Shown here: piece after piece, positions 1-7,389 of the stretch
Numbering within the stretch: the stretch's first letter is position 1
Layout: every line of letters begins with the position of its first letter
Assembly: GCA_025061985.1 (NCBI GenBank)
Contig: JANXAW010000004.1
Location: 1-33,274, forward strand
DNA from: Fimbriimonadales bacterium
GTDB taxonomy: Bacteria > Armatimonadota > Fimbriimonadia > Fimbriimonadales > GBS-DC
DNA length: 33,274 nt
Direction of reading: 5' to 3'
Program-made: the position numbers and the translations under genes
The notes under the pieces: model-generated
The model's input: the letters and a program-made list of their open reading frames with translations, nothing else
What the model was told of the DNA's origin: nothing
Database searches by the model: none

Positions 1-325
1 GTACCATCGAGTCCACATCACGCCCCACATAGCCGACTTCCGTGAACTTAGTCGCCTCAACCTTCACAAAGGGGGCACGCACCAGCATCGCCAAGCGGCG
101 GGCGATTTCGGTCTTGCCCACGCCAGTAGGACCTATCATCAAGATGTTTTTGGGCAGGATTTCGTCGCGCAGTTCAGGTGGTAGTTGTTGTCTGCGATAG
201 CGGTTGCGCAGCGCAATCGCAACGGCGCGCTTGGCTCTGGCTTGCCCAACGATGTACTTATCCAGCTCAGCAACAATCTGGCGCGGCGTAAGCGACTCGA
301 TTGGGATTACGATGTCGGCTTTCAC
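1..325 (-). CDS. hslU: HslU ATP-dependent protease ATPase subunit, N-terminal part (cut by window edge)
   Basis: The first 108 residues of an AAA+ ATPase that unfolds substrates for the HslV (ClpQ) peptidase in the cytoplasm. The translation begins [18 protein letters not shown] and continues with LDKYIVGQ, the typical HslU/ClpX opening. The Walker A motif GPTGVGKT lies at residues 65-72 (bases 110-133), followed by [23 protein letters not shown], which is HslU-specific. The start is GTG at 323-325; a TACACT -10 box ends 7 nt upstream, so a leaderless transcript fits and no Shine-Dalgarno sequence is seen. The C-terminal three quarters lie beyond base 1, so Walker B and sensor motifs cannot be judged. 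hslV is not in the window. Confidence 0.93.
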   Translation of the reverse strand, partial: MKADIVIPIESLTPRQIVAELDKYIVGQARAKRAVAIALRNRYRRQQLPPELRDEILPKNILMIGPTGVGKTEIARRLAMLVRAPFVKVEATKFTEVGYVGRDVDSMV

Positions 326-332
326 AGTGTTA

Positions 333-338
333 AGTGTA
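333..338 (-). promoter_or_regulatory. -10 box (TACACT) of hslU, leaderless type
   Basis: TACACT on the minus strand, separated from the GTG start of hslU by 7 nt. This places the expected transcription start at or next to the start codon. No convincing -35 element is seen. Confidence 0.5.
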
Positions 339-450
339 CCCCCGCAAGTGCTCTGCAAGCGAGGTGTTGTTCGCCGACTGCGTGTAGGTTGGCAGTCTTT
401 GCGAACCCGAACCAGATCAGCTGCGTGTTGCGAACGCTTACCCCGTGCCC

Positions 451-1965
451 TCACTGAGGGGTTTCGGGGGCAGGCGAGGGTTCTGCAGGTTCCACTTGCA
501 CTGTAACTTTTGCTTTGGCAGGTCTGCCCTCGCTGTCGTAGGCAGTGAGCGTGTAGGTGGTGGTTGTGGTGGGGCTAACGGTTAGCTCGCCTTCTTCTGC
601 GTTCACGCGCCCGATGCCTTGGTCAATGTCGGCGCGTATGGCGTTGAGGATTTGCCAACGCAGCACTGCGCTCTCGCCCGCTCGGATTCGCGTCGGTTGT
701 GCGGTGAAGCTTAGGATTTGCGCTTGCGAGGGGTCTATGACTTCTACCTTGACTTTCTTGCTGACGGCTTTACCTGCGGCGTTGCGCGCAATCAGCTCGT
801 ACTCAGTGGTGCGCGAAGGGCGATGCTCATAGCCGGGCATGGCGGGGTCTAACTTCTGCCCGCCAGGTGGGGTAAGGATAAGCTCGGTGGCGTTACGCAC
901 CTCCCACCGCAACAACACCGACTCGCCACGCTTGACTTGGGGTGGATCGGCGTAGAAGCGCACGATTTCGGGTGGAGGTGGCTCAGGCGCGTTCTGTACA
1001 ATCACCACCACTTCGCGTAGCTGTTCGCCGTAGCGGTTGCGCGCAATCAGGCGATAGGTTGTTGTCGCTTGAGGCTGCACTCGTACCGAGCGCGTTTGGG
1101 TGGGATTGAACTCGCCTACCCCAGGCTCAATTCGCACAGTATCAGCGTTGCGCACGCTCCAGCGCAACTCCACGGTTTCCCCAGCAACCACTTGTGCCGG
1201 TTGCGCCTCGAAGGACTCGATTTCCACAGGCAAGGGGCGCGTGTAGTACCACAGCCCAAGCAGCGCTGCCAGCACCAGCACGAACCCCAAGGTTAGGGGG
1301 CTAAGCATGCCGCGTCGCTCTAGCTGCGCTTGGGTGGAGGTAGAACGCAGTGGGTCTTCTACGCTGCGCGCTGTGGCAGTGAAACTAAATAGCGTCGGGT
1401 TCGCCAACACTGGTAGGCGGCGCGGCTGGGCGTATACCAGCACATGTTGCGTCTCCCCTGGCGCTAGCAGTACACGCTCACGCTCCAACTCAAACACTAG
1501 CTCATCTTCGGGGTCAGCTGCATGGAGTTGCACGGTTTGCTCTGTGTTGCCGTAGTTCGAAAGGCTTAGCTCATAAAGAGCGCGCTTGCGCCATGGCGAA
1601 ACCACGTTCCGACGCGGGCTAATCTCCAGCGTGAGCATGCTGTATGGGCGAATCACCAGATTCGCCTGTGCCACACTTGAACCGCCGTTTTCCAGCGAGC
1701 GCGCACGCACCAGGATCGGGTACACCCCTGCGCGACTTTCTGCGCTTCGCGGCGGGCGGATAAGGATCCGCTCTTGTACTTCCTCGCCCGGCGCCAAAGT
1801 GAACGAGGGGATAGGTATCGCGCACCATTCCGCGTCGACGCCTTCCACCTCCACCGCAATTTGGTCAGGGGCATCTCCCTCGTTTCGAATAGTCGCAACC
1901 AGCTGTGCAGAGCCACCGGGTTCCACTTGAACTTCGTCTTGCCCCAACCGTACGCGAATTGCCAT
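451..1965 (-). CDS. Membrane-anchored protein with CARDB-like N-terminal domains and three Ig-like repeats
   Basis: About 504 residues of unknown specific function. Residues about 1-220 are two beta-rich domains resembling CARDB/NEW3-type modules (for example [20 protein letters not shown]). One hydrophobic span follows at about 222-242 ([18 protein letters not shown]), and then three tandem Ig-like repeats to the C-terminus. Each repeat follows the pattern F-x-A-x-P-x(4)-GE-x-V-x-LRW near its start and TTTY-x-L near its end. There is no N-terminal signal peptide, so the topology is unclear: either the first half is cytoplasmic or export is unconventional. I chose ATG 1965 over the upstream in-frame ATG 1986 because a TACAAT box ends 8 nt before it. 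Its direction and position leave 125 bp to hslU, with which it need not be co-transcribed. The family is not recognised; a scaffold or cell-surface binding role is only a guess. Confidence 0.8.
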   Translation of the reverse strand: MAIRVRLGQDEVQVEPGGSAQLVATIRNEGDAPDQIAVEVEGVDAEWCAIPIPSFTLAPGEEVQERILIRPPRSAESRAGVYPILVRARSLENGGSSVAQANLVIRPYSMLTLEISPRRNVVSPWRKRALYELSLSNYGNTEQTVQLHAADPEDELVFELERERVLLAPGETQHVLVYAQPRRLPVLANPTLFSFTATARSVEDPLRSTSTQAQLERRGMLSPLTLGFVLVLAALLGLWYYTRPLPVEIESFEAQPAQVVAGETVELRWSVRNADTVRIEPGVGEFNPTQTRSVRVQPQATTTYRLIARNRYGEQLREVVVIVQNAPEPPPPEIVRFYADPPQVKRGESVLLRWEVRNATELILTPPGGQKLDPAMPGYEHRPSRTTEYELIARNAAGKAVSKKVKVEVIDPSQAQILSFTAQPTRIRAGESAVLRWQILNAIRADIDQGIGRVNAEEGELTVSPTTTTTYTLTAYDSEGRPAKAKVTVQVEPAEPSPAPETPQ

Positions 1966-1973
1966 CGCTGCGA

Positions 1974-1979
1974 ATTGTA
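1974..1979 (-). promoter_or_regulatory. -10 box (TACAAT) of the Ig-repeat protein gene
   Basis: TACAAT on the minus strand, 8 nt before ATG 1965. This spacing fits a leaderless mRNA and argues against the longer start at 1986, which lies upstream of the box. Confidence 0.5.
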
Positions 1980-2056
1980 CCCGCATAGGAGGGAACGCGG
2001 GATGACTTGCACTCCTATTCCCTCCTCCTCACAAAAGCAAGAGAGTTTACGCAAGG

Positions 2057-2062
2057 TATAAT
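2057..2062 (+). promoter_or_regulatory. -10 box (TATAAT) of sdhB-surE with downstream SD
   Basis: TATAAT at 2057-2062 predicts a start of transcription near 2069. The mRNA would carry a short leader with GCGGAGGCG before ATG 2083. It therefore excludes the alternative TTG start at 2065. No clear -35 box is visible. Confidence 0.55.
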
Positions 2063-2082
2063 CCTTGCGGAGGCGGATTGGC

Positions 2083-2898
2083 ATGCGAAACGGTAACGGC
2101 TCTATTCGCACGGTGCGTTTGAAGGTGCGTCGGCAGGATAGCCCAAACCACAAGCCATATTGGCAGGAGTTCACGCTGCCTTACCGCCCGAACTTGAACG
2201 TTATCTCCTGCTTGATGGAAATCCAGCGCAACCCCGTGGATAGCGAGGGGCGTCCTGTGTCGCCACCTGCTTGGGAAGCTGCATGCTTAGAGCAGGTCTG
2301 TGGCACCTGCACGATGGTGGTCAATGGCAAAGTGCAGCAAGCCTGTGCTGCGCTGATCGATCAGGTGGGCGTGCACAAGGGGGATACTATTGAGGTCACC
2401 TTAGAGCCGATGAGCAAGTTCCCCGTTGTGCGCGACCTGATTGTCGACCGCAGCCGGATGTTCGAAGCGCTCAAGAAGCTACAGGCGTGGGTGCCTGTGG
2501 ATGGCTACTACGACCTGGGTCCGGGTCCGCGAATGGACGATTCGGTGCGTGAGTTGCGGTACGCACTGGCGCGCTGCATGACGTGTGGCTGCTGTATGGA
2601 GGCATGCCCGCAATACAACGAGCGCTCTGCGTTTATCGGACCTGCACCAATCGCTCAAGCGAAGCTGTTCAACCTACACCCTGTAGGGGCAACGCTGGCA
2701 AATGAGCGACTGGAGGTGCTTACGGGTCCAGAAGGCATCACGGGCTGCGGCAACGCCCAAAACTGCGTAAAGGTCTGCCCAAAGGGCATTCCACTCACTC
2801 GCGCGATTGCCGAGTTACATCGCGACACCACCATTTACCGCCTCAAGAAGTGGCTGGGGTTGATTCCTGAGAAACTGGTGGGCGAGGGCGCAGAGTGA
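2083..2898 (+). CDS. sdhB: Succinate dehydrogenase / fumarate reductase iron-sulfur subunit
   Basis: Electron-transfer subunit of complex II at the inner membrane, passing electrons from the flavoprotein SdhA to the quinone. The 271-residue product has an N-terminal plant-ferredoxin-like domain with [2Fe-2S] cysteines C68, C73, C76 and C88. The C-terminal domain has C165-x2-C-x2-C-x3-CP for [4Fe-4S] and C222-x5-C-x3-CP, the pattern of the [3Fe-4S] centre. The CGTCTMVVNGKVQQAC stretch resembles SdhB of Gram-positive and other Terrabacteria types. ATG 2083 is preceded by a GGAGG-like site, and the -10 box at 2057 excludes the upstream TTG. The stop overlaps the surE start (TGATG). sdhA and sdhC are not adjacent, which is unusual because these genes normally cluster. 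Confidence 0.93.
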   Translation: MRNGNGSIRTVRLKVRRQDSPNHKPYWQEFTLPYRPNLNVISCLMEIQRNPVDSEGRPVSPPAWEAACLEQVCGTCTMVVNGKVQQACAALIDQVGVHKGDTIEVTLEPMSKFPVVRDLIVDRSRMFEALKKLQAWVPVDGYYDLGPGPRMDDSVRELRYALARCMTCGCCMEACPQYNERSAFIGPAPIAQAKLFNLHPVGATLANERLEVLTGPEGITGCGNAQNCVKVCPKGIPLTRAIAELHRDTTIYRLKKWLGLIPEKLVGEGAE

Positions 2899-3734
2899 TG
2901 CGCATTTTGGTCACTAATGACGATGGCGTGTACGCCGAGGGAATCCGCGTGTTGGCAGAGCGCCTCAGATCCCTCGGCGAGGTGTTCATTGTCGCCCCAG
3001 ACCGACCGCGCAGCGCTACAGGGCACTCGATCACGCTCCACAAGCCCTTGCGCCTGCACCGTGTACACCTACCCGACGGCTCAATCGCTTATGCCACCAA
3101 CGGTACACCTACCGACTGCGTAACTTTAGGCGTGCACGCGGTGCTGAACCACAAAGTGGACCTCGTGGTCTCAGGAATCAATGCAGGTCCCAATCTTGGG
3201 TGGGATCTGACCTACTCTGGCACGATTGCAGCAGCGATTGAGGGCGCAATTCACGGGATAAGCGCCTTTGCGATCTCGCTGGCTGCGGAAGAAGTGCTGC
3301 CAGTCGCACGGTCAGGGGGTGCTGCTGAACTTTCCCCAAGTGAACAACCCGTCCTCTATTATGAGACTGCTGCTTTGGCAGCGCTCAACATCGCCCGCTT
3401 ACTGCAAGAGCACCCCCTGCCCGAGCATACCTTCCTGAATGTAAATGTGCCTAATCTTCCGCCAAACGAGATCAAGGGCTATCAAATCACTGCGTTGGGC
3501 AAGCGTCAGTATGCCGATCGGATCGAGTCGCGCGTCGATCCCGCAGGGCGCCCCTATTACTGGCTGAGCGGTAGCTTAGTAGAGGAACGCGACCAGCCTG
3601 GGACCGATGTGTACGCCGTGGCACACGGCTATGTGTCCATTACCCCTATTCACCTAGACTTTACTGCCTACGAGTTAATGGAGCCGATGCAGGAATGGCT
3701 AAGCAAGCTCCGCCTCATCACAGACGGCGTTTAG
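2898..3734 (+). CDS. surE: 5'/3'-nucleotidase SurE
   Basis: Metal-dependent survival protein that removes phosphate from nucleoside monophosphates. The product is 278 residues; the N-terminal MRILVTNDDG carries the metal-binding D8-D9 pair. APDRPRSATGHSITLHKPLR supplies the conserved serine, and SGINAGPNLGWDLTYSGT the conserved asparagine and substrate loop. The end includes GTDVYAVAHGYVSITP, also typical. The protein is somewhat longer than the usual 250 residues because of an insert around residues 133-155. ATG 2898 overlaps the sdhB stop by one base, so translation is probably coupled. It ends 8 bp before the convergent Rpn-like nuclease gene. Confidence 0.95.
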   Translation: MRILVTNDDGVYAEGIRVLAERLRSLGEVFIVAPDRPRSATGHSITLHKPLRLHRVHLPDGSIAYATNGTPTDCVTLGVHAVLNHKVDLVVSGINAGPNLGWDLTYSGTIAAAIEGAIHGISAFAISLAAEEVLPVARSGGAAELSPSEQPVLYYETAALAALNIARLLQEHPLPEHTFLNVNVPNLPPNEIKGYQITALGKRQYADRIESRVDPAGRPYYWLSGSLVEERDQPGTDVYAVAHGYVSITPIHLDFTAYELMEPMQEWLSKLRLITDGV

Positions 3735-3742
3735 GGGATTGC

Positions 3743-4819
3743 CTACGCTTCGTTCGGCTCTTGAACGGCGCGCTGCTCAATCTGCTGCATAAGCGCTTCT
3801 GCAGTGGGAGCACTTAGCGCGACACTAATCAGTTCCTCCAGCGTCTCAGGGTTGGTGATGCGCTCTAGCAAGGGCTGCAAGGCTTCGGGCATCGCGCCAA
3901 AGCGGTGCATGGCGATTTGCTTGATTGCTTGCCGAAGTCCCTCAGTGCGTCCCTCGGCGTGCCCCTCAGCAAACCCTTCAGCGCGCCCCTCGGCAAACCC
4001 TTCAGCACGCCCCTCAGCACGCCCCTTGACAAATCCCTCGGCGCAGCCCTGCTCTATCGCGCGCCGCTCGAGGCGCGAAACGAAGGTCGTGCCGCGCTCG
4101 CGCTTGTACTCCTCCACAAGCTCCTCAATCCGCTGCTCCAAGACCTCTGGCAGTTTCGTCACCCACTCCAGCAAGCGTAGTATCTGCGCTCGGTCATCCT
4201 CATGGTACCCAAACTCAAACGTTAGGCGTGTCAGTTGTTGGCGTGCAGCAAAACGCGCTTCCACATCCGCTTCCGTGCCAATCGCCTTGCGGAACGCTAA
4301 TAGCATAAGCGCTGCAGGGTTGCGCGCTCTCGCTTGGGCTTGCAAAAAAGCTTCATCGATATCCGTCAGCTTGACTGGGTGGAACTGAAAGTCGAGGCGC
4401 GTACCGGGTAGTTCGCGTACGTAGCGAGAGGGACGCCAAGTCGGGCTTTTGTCTGCTAACACCGCAATGCACACGATGTCCAAGCGCAACTCCAGCCAGA
4501 TGCGGGCATAGTAGGCGAAGACGCGTTGCTCAAACTCCGCCACTGGCTGCGACTGCGCTTCGATGTGGACTAAGATAGCACGCGCATCCCCATCCTTGAG
4601 CCACACTGTCACCAACCGATCGGTGTACAGTCGTCCCGTTTCGCTACGAGGTGAAAGGCGACGCAGTTCGTTATCCAAAAACTCAGGGGCACGCTCCCAA
4701 TCTATTAGCGTATGCAGCTCTGGCAGAACCGTCCGAATGAACGCCTCAAAGAAGACGGTCAAAAACTCCTTCCACGGGCTGTCGTAATCCACGCGAGTCT
4801 GCTTCCGTTGACGCGCCAC
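3743..4819 (-). CDS. Rpn / PD-(D/E)XK nuclease-family protein with tetrapeptide repeats
   Basis: A 358-residue protein of the Rpn (recombination-promoting nuclease, formerly transposase-like) group. The N-terminal half has the PD-(D/E)XK-type signature: Y-T-D67-R-L-V, then ILVHIE87-A-Q89-S, where E-x-Q replaces E-x-K as in Rpn proteins. FAYYARIWLE follows, also typical. Residues about 259-294 are nine tandem four-residue units of the form (G/A)-x-AEG, rich in Gly, Ala and Glu. The C-terminal tail is helical (MPEALQPLLERITNPETLEEL). The start is GTG 4819 behind AGGGAGG. It lies 30 bp after the isomerase gene and is probably the last gene of the DUF503-rbfA operon. Relatives occur in many copies in Chloroflexota, cyanobacteria and Armatimonadota; the physiological role is unknown. 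Confidence 0.85.
   Translation of the reverse strand: MARQRKQTRVDYDSPWKEFLTVFFEAFIRTVLPELHTLIDWERAPEFLDNELRRLSPRSETGRLYTDRLVTVWLKDGDARAILVHIEAQSQPVAEFEQRVFAYYARIWLELRLDIVCIAVLADKSPTWRPSRYVRELPGTRLDFQFHPVKLTDIDEAFLQAQARARNPAALMLLAFRKAIGTEADVEARFAARQQLTRLTFEFGYHEDDRAQILRLLEWVTKLPEVLEQRIEELVEEYKRERGTTFVSRLERRAIEQGCAEGFVKGRAEGRAEGFAEGRAEGFAEGHAEGRTEGLRQAIKQIAMHRFGAMPEALQPLLERITNPETLEELISVALSAPTAEALMQQIEQRAVQEPNEA
3938..4045 (-). repeat. In-frame 12-nt tandem repeats inside the Rpn-like gene
   Basis: Nine consecutive 12-nt units encode GRAEG/GFAEG-type tetrapeptides. Neighbouring units alternate between two versions, giving an apparent 24-nt period. The array is a slippage- or recombination-prone coding repeat. 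Confidence 0.75.
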
Positions 4820-4849
4820 TGCTCCCTCCCTTGAGCAGGCGATCAGTAC

Positions 4850-5680
4850 TCACTCGGCGCCCCATACAGCATCGACTTGGCTTTTCAGAAACGCCAGCGA
4901 TTTGCGGAACCCTTCATCCCCGTACGGTTGACCATCCTCGATGCTTATGTAGCCCGCGTAGCCATGTGCCTTGAGCAGCTGCAGGAGCGGAACAAACGGC
5001 ACAGCACCCTCGCCCAGCACTGTGTGCTGGTATTGCCCAGGCAAGCGGTCGCCTGCGTGCACATGGTGCACCTTATGCACTACGCGTTGCAGCAGCGCGA
5101 CAGGATCAGCATCTACCATTAGGGGATTGGCGAAGTCAAAGTTGATGCGCACAGGGGTTGGCTCCAGCAGCTCAAAAATCGCCAAAAATCGTTCGGGAAG
5201 GAACGAGAAGTCCTCGCGCGTCCACAGGCGGTCTTTGTAGTGGTTCTCGTAGCACGGGTAAACGCCTTGCGGAATCGCGTACTCTGCCAGTTTGACCATG
5301 TTCTCGGCGGCGTAATGGACGGCGTCGGTAGGATTAACCCCTTCGTGTGCCGTGCCAGCGGTGGTACGCACGGCGTCTGCGCCTAATTCCGCTGCCCAAT
5401 CCACATAGCGCTTCATCATCTCCAGCTGGGCGGCGCGCACTGCAGGATCAGGATGGGTAAAGTCAGGGGCGCAAGTGATTTGGCTCACTGCAAGCTCCAG
5501 CGCTCGTAGCTCTGCCTTCAGTTGGGGAAGGTTTTCCTGGCTCAAGAAGGCATAATATAGCTCCACCGCCGAGACCCCGAACGCGGGAACTTGTCGCAGC
5601 CATTCTAAAACCGTGAGCTGCCCGTGCAGAATAGGCTGAATCAGACGCACAGGCGCCCAAGCAATTTTCGGCTTAGCCAT
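4850..5680 (-). CDS. Sugar phosphate isomerase/epimerase (xylose isomerase-like TIM barrel)
   Basis: A 276-residue protein of the AP-endonuclease-2/xylose-isomerase TIM-barrel superfamily. Expected metal ligands are visible: E145 in CYENH, D182 in INFDFAN, H208 in HHVHAGD, and E248 in YISIEDG. These proteins isomerise or epimerise sugars, inositols or hydroxypyruvate; the substrate cannot be told from sequence. ATG 5680 overlaps the end of rbfA by 8 bp and has only a short AAGG immediately before it, suggesting translational coupling. It sits between rbfA and the Rpn-like gene on the minus strand; the neighbourhood gives no clue to its pathway. Confidence 0.85.
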   Translation of the reverse strand: MAKPKIAWAPVRLIQPILHGQLTVLEWLRQVPAFGVSAVELYYAFLSQENLPQLKAELRALELAVSQITCAPDFTHPDPAVRAAQLEMMKRYVDWAAELGADAVRTTAGTAHEGVNPTDAVHYAAENMVKLAEYAIPQGVYPCYENHYKDRLWTREDFSFLPERFLAIFELLEPTPVRINFDFANPLMVDADPVALLQRVVHKVHHVHAGDRLPGQYQHTVLGEGAVPFVPLLQLLKAHGYAGYISIEDGQPYGDEGFRKSLAFLKSQVDAVWGAE

Positions 5681-6005
5681 CCTTGAGCAAGCGGTTGATG
5701 CGGTCGGCGTTGCGCAGCGAGGGGTCGTCTACAAACACCAATCGAGGGATCCGCTTAAGGTGCAACCGCTTCCCCAACAGTCCGCGAATGTAGCCAGCTG
5801 CCCGCTGTAATTGTTGGATCGTCTGCGCGCGGCGCCGCTCATCGCCCAGCACGCTCACATAAACCTTCGCTTGCGAAAGGTCGCGGGCGATCTTAACGCC
5901 CGTGATAGTCGCTAAGCCTAAGTCCTGACCTGCCAAGTCCTTAAGCAGCACCTGACTGATCTCTGCAGTCAGGAGCGACTCCAAACGCTCCATCCGTCCA
6001 CCCAT
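5673..6005 (-). CDS. rbfA: Ribosome-binding factor A
   Basis: A single KH-like domain protein of 110 residues that helps mature the 16S rRNA 5' end in the small subunit. Typical segments are ERLESLLTAEISQVLLKDL, the VKIARDLSQAKVYVSVLGD strand-helix, and the C-terminal RIPRLVFVDDPSLRNADRINRLL. ATG 6005 lies 7 nt behind a strong AAGGAGG; the longer open frame upstream runs through DUF503 in another frame and is not coding. It follows DUF503 after 14 bp and overlaps the isomerase gene. DUF503-rbfA is a common bacterial pair, often near infB and nusA, which are absent here. Confidence 0.93.
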   Translation of the reverse strand: MGGRMERLESLLTAEISQVLLKDLAGQDLGLATITGVKIARDLSQAKVYVSVLGDERRRAQTIQQLQRAAGYIRGLLGKRLHLKRIPRLVFVDDPSLRNADRINRLLKDG

Positions 6006-6019
6006 GGGTGTCCTCCTTG

Positions 6020-6307
6020 TCAAAGAAGCTCCAAATGGCTCTCCAACAGCATAATACGCCCGTCGGCTTCCAAGCGTTCCAACACCGTGTCCAGCACGCT
6101 GTTGACATAGTTGGCTCGGTTTGCCACGCACGCAATCGCCAAACACGCGCGCTGATGCAGGTCGTGGTGATCTACTTCGGCAATGGAGAGGTTGAATTCG
6201 TTGCGCAGGCGGGTAATGAGGCTTTGCACCACTTGTCGCTTTTCCTTTAGCGAGCGACAGCCGCCAAGGTAAAGCTCCACGGTAAGCACGCCAACCCGCG
6301 CCGCCAT
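6020..6307 (-). CDS. DUF503 (YlxP-like) protein
   Basis: A 95-residue member of the DUF503/YlxP family, found next to rbfA in many bacteria. The N-terminal VGVLTVELYLGGCRSLKEKRQVV matches the family's L-x(4)-SLKxKR hallmark; the rest is a small ferredoxin-like fold. The function is not established; its constant association with ribosome maturation genes suggests a role in translation, which is inference. ATG 6307 is 8 nt after a TATACT -10 box, so it probably starts the operon as a leaderless mRNA. It is divergent from mltG with 74 bp between start codons. Confidence 0.88.
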   Translation of the reverse strand: MAARVGVLTVELYLGGCRSLKEKRQVVQSLITRLRNEFNLSIAEVDHHDLHQRACLAIACVANRANYVNSVLDTVLERLEADGRIMLLESHLELL

Positions 6308-6315
6308 TTGGCAAA

Positions 6316-6321
6316 AGTATA
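6316..6321 (-). promoter_or_regulatory. -10 box (TATACT) of the DUF503-rbfA operon
   Basis: TATACT on the minus strand, 8 nt before ATG 6307. No Shine-Dalgarno sequence is visible in between, in line with leaderless transcription. Confidence 0.5.
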
Positions 6322-6364
6322 CCCCCTTTTGCCCCTCTGCACCCGCGCAGCTGAGCCCAGTCGG

Positions 6365-6370
6365 TATGAT
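6365..6370 (+). promoter_or_regulatory. Probable -10 box (TATGAT) of mltG
   Basis: TATGAT ends 11 nt before ATG 6382, so the leader would be about 4-5 nt or none. An overlapping TATAAG at 6371-6376 is the alternative. Confidence 0.4.
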
Positions 6371-6381
6371 TATAAGCGCCT

Positions 6382-7389
6382 ATGCGACGCCTGATTATAT
6401 GGGGGCTTGTGGCAGCAGGGTTGGTGGCGGTGCTGGGCGCGGGGGCGTGGCTCTACGGGCAAACGCGCCCACTTAGCCACGATTTCCAGCCGCAACTGGT
6501 GCGCTTGCGTGCGCCTGTCGATGCCGAGACACTGGCACAACGGCTGTACCAGCGCAAACTAATACGCAATCCACGCCTGCTTGCACTCTGGCTGCGCTGG
6601 CGCGGCAAGCACCTAATCGCCGCGGGGGAATATGAGTTCAGCCCGAACCAAAGCTTGTTCGAGATTGCTGACATCCTCATCCATGAACGCTTCACGCGCA
6701 ACTGGGTGACGATTCCAGAGGGCTGGACCATGGCACGCATTGCTGAGCGCCTTCACGAACGCGGCGTTGCTAACAAAGACGAGTTCCTTGCCTTGTGCCA
6801 CCAACCGCATCGGTTCAAGGACATCGGCTTGCCTCTCCCTGAGGGGCTTCACTTGGAGGGCTACCTGTTTGCGGGCACTTACCGTCTTCCCCCTGGCACA
6901 GGCGCTGAGCCAGCGATCCGCGCAATGCTGAAAGCTACCTACCAGCGCATCTACTTGCCCTACAAGGAGGCAATGCGCCAACGCGGACTAACCCTGCACG
7001 AGTTGCTCACCATCGCCTCGATGATCGAGAAAGAGGTGCTTCACGATGATGAGCGCCCGCGTGTGGCATCGGTCATCTACAACCGCCTCAAGCGCAAGAT
7101 GCCCCTGCAGATAGACGCCACAGTGCTATACGGGCTGGGCTATTGGAAACGGCGCGTGCTCTGCAAAGACCTGCGCCACCCCTCACCGTACAACACCTAC
7201 CTCCATCGGGGGCTGCCCCCAGGTCCAATCGCCAGCCCTGGATTAGCCAGCGTTCGCGCCGCGCTGTATCCCGAGAACACAGATTATCTCTTTTATGTTG
7301 CCCAAGCCGACGGTTATCACCGTTTCTCGCGCACCTATGAGGAGCACTTGCAAGCGATCCGCGAGATTCGCGGGACGCGCGCCCGCTAA
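6382..7389 (+). CDS. mltG: Endolytic murein transglycosylase MltG
   Basis: Inner-membrane lytic transglycosylase that cleaves nascent peptidoglycan strands and is thought to set glycan length. The 335-residue product has a short cytoplasmic start (MRRL), a membrane segment at about residues 5-25, then a periplasmic YceG domain. The expected catalytic glutamate is E216 in IASMIEKE. The LEGYLFAGTYRLPPG, SVIYNRLKRKMPLQIDAT and GLPPGPIASPG stretches are characteristic. In other species the second of these usually reads LQ-x-DPTV, a small difference. Start ATG 6382 lies just behind a -10-like box. The stop codon overlaps the convergent lptD stop by 4 bp. Confidence 0.95.
   Translation: MRRLIIWGLVAAGLVAVLGAGAWLYGQTRPLSHDFQPQLVRLRAPVDAETLAQRLYQRKLIRNPRLLALWLRWRGKHLIAAGEYEFSPNQSLFEIADILIHERFTRNWVTIPEGWTMARIAERLHERGVANKDEFLALCHQPHRFKDIGLPLPEGLHLEGYLFAGTYRLPPGTGAEPAIRAMLKATYQRIYLPYKEAMRQRGLTLHELLTIASMIEKEVLHDDERPRVASVIYNRLKRKMPLQIDATVLYGLGYWKRRVLCKDLRHPSPYNTYLHRGLPPGPIASPGLASVRAALYPENTDYLFYVAQADGYHRFSRTYEEHLQAIREIRGTRAR

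Noticed and set aside
2065-2898. TTG start for sdhB at 2065
   Set aside because: The -10 box at 2057-2062 would start transcription after this codon.
3938-4045. CRISPR-like repeats
   Set aside because: Repeat units are 12 nt, without spacers, in frame within a coding region.
5673-6314. Longer 213-residue version of rbfA
   Set aside because: The extra N-terminus overlaps DUF503 in another frame. The RBS AAGGAGG and family alignment put the start at 6005.
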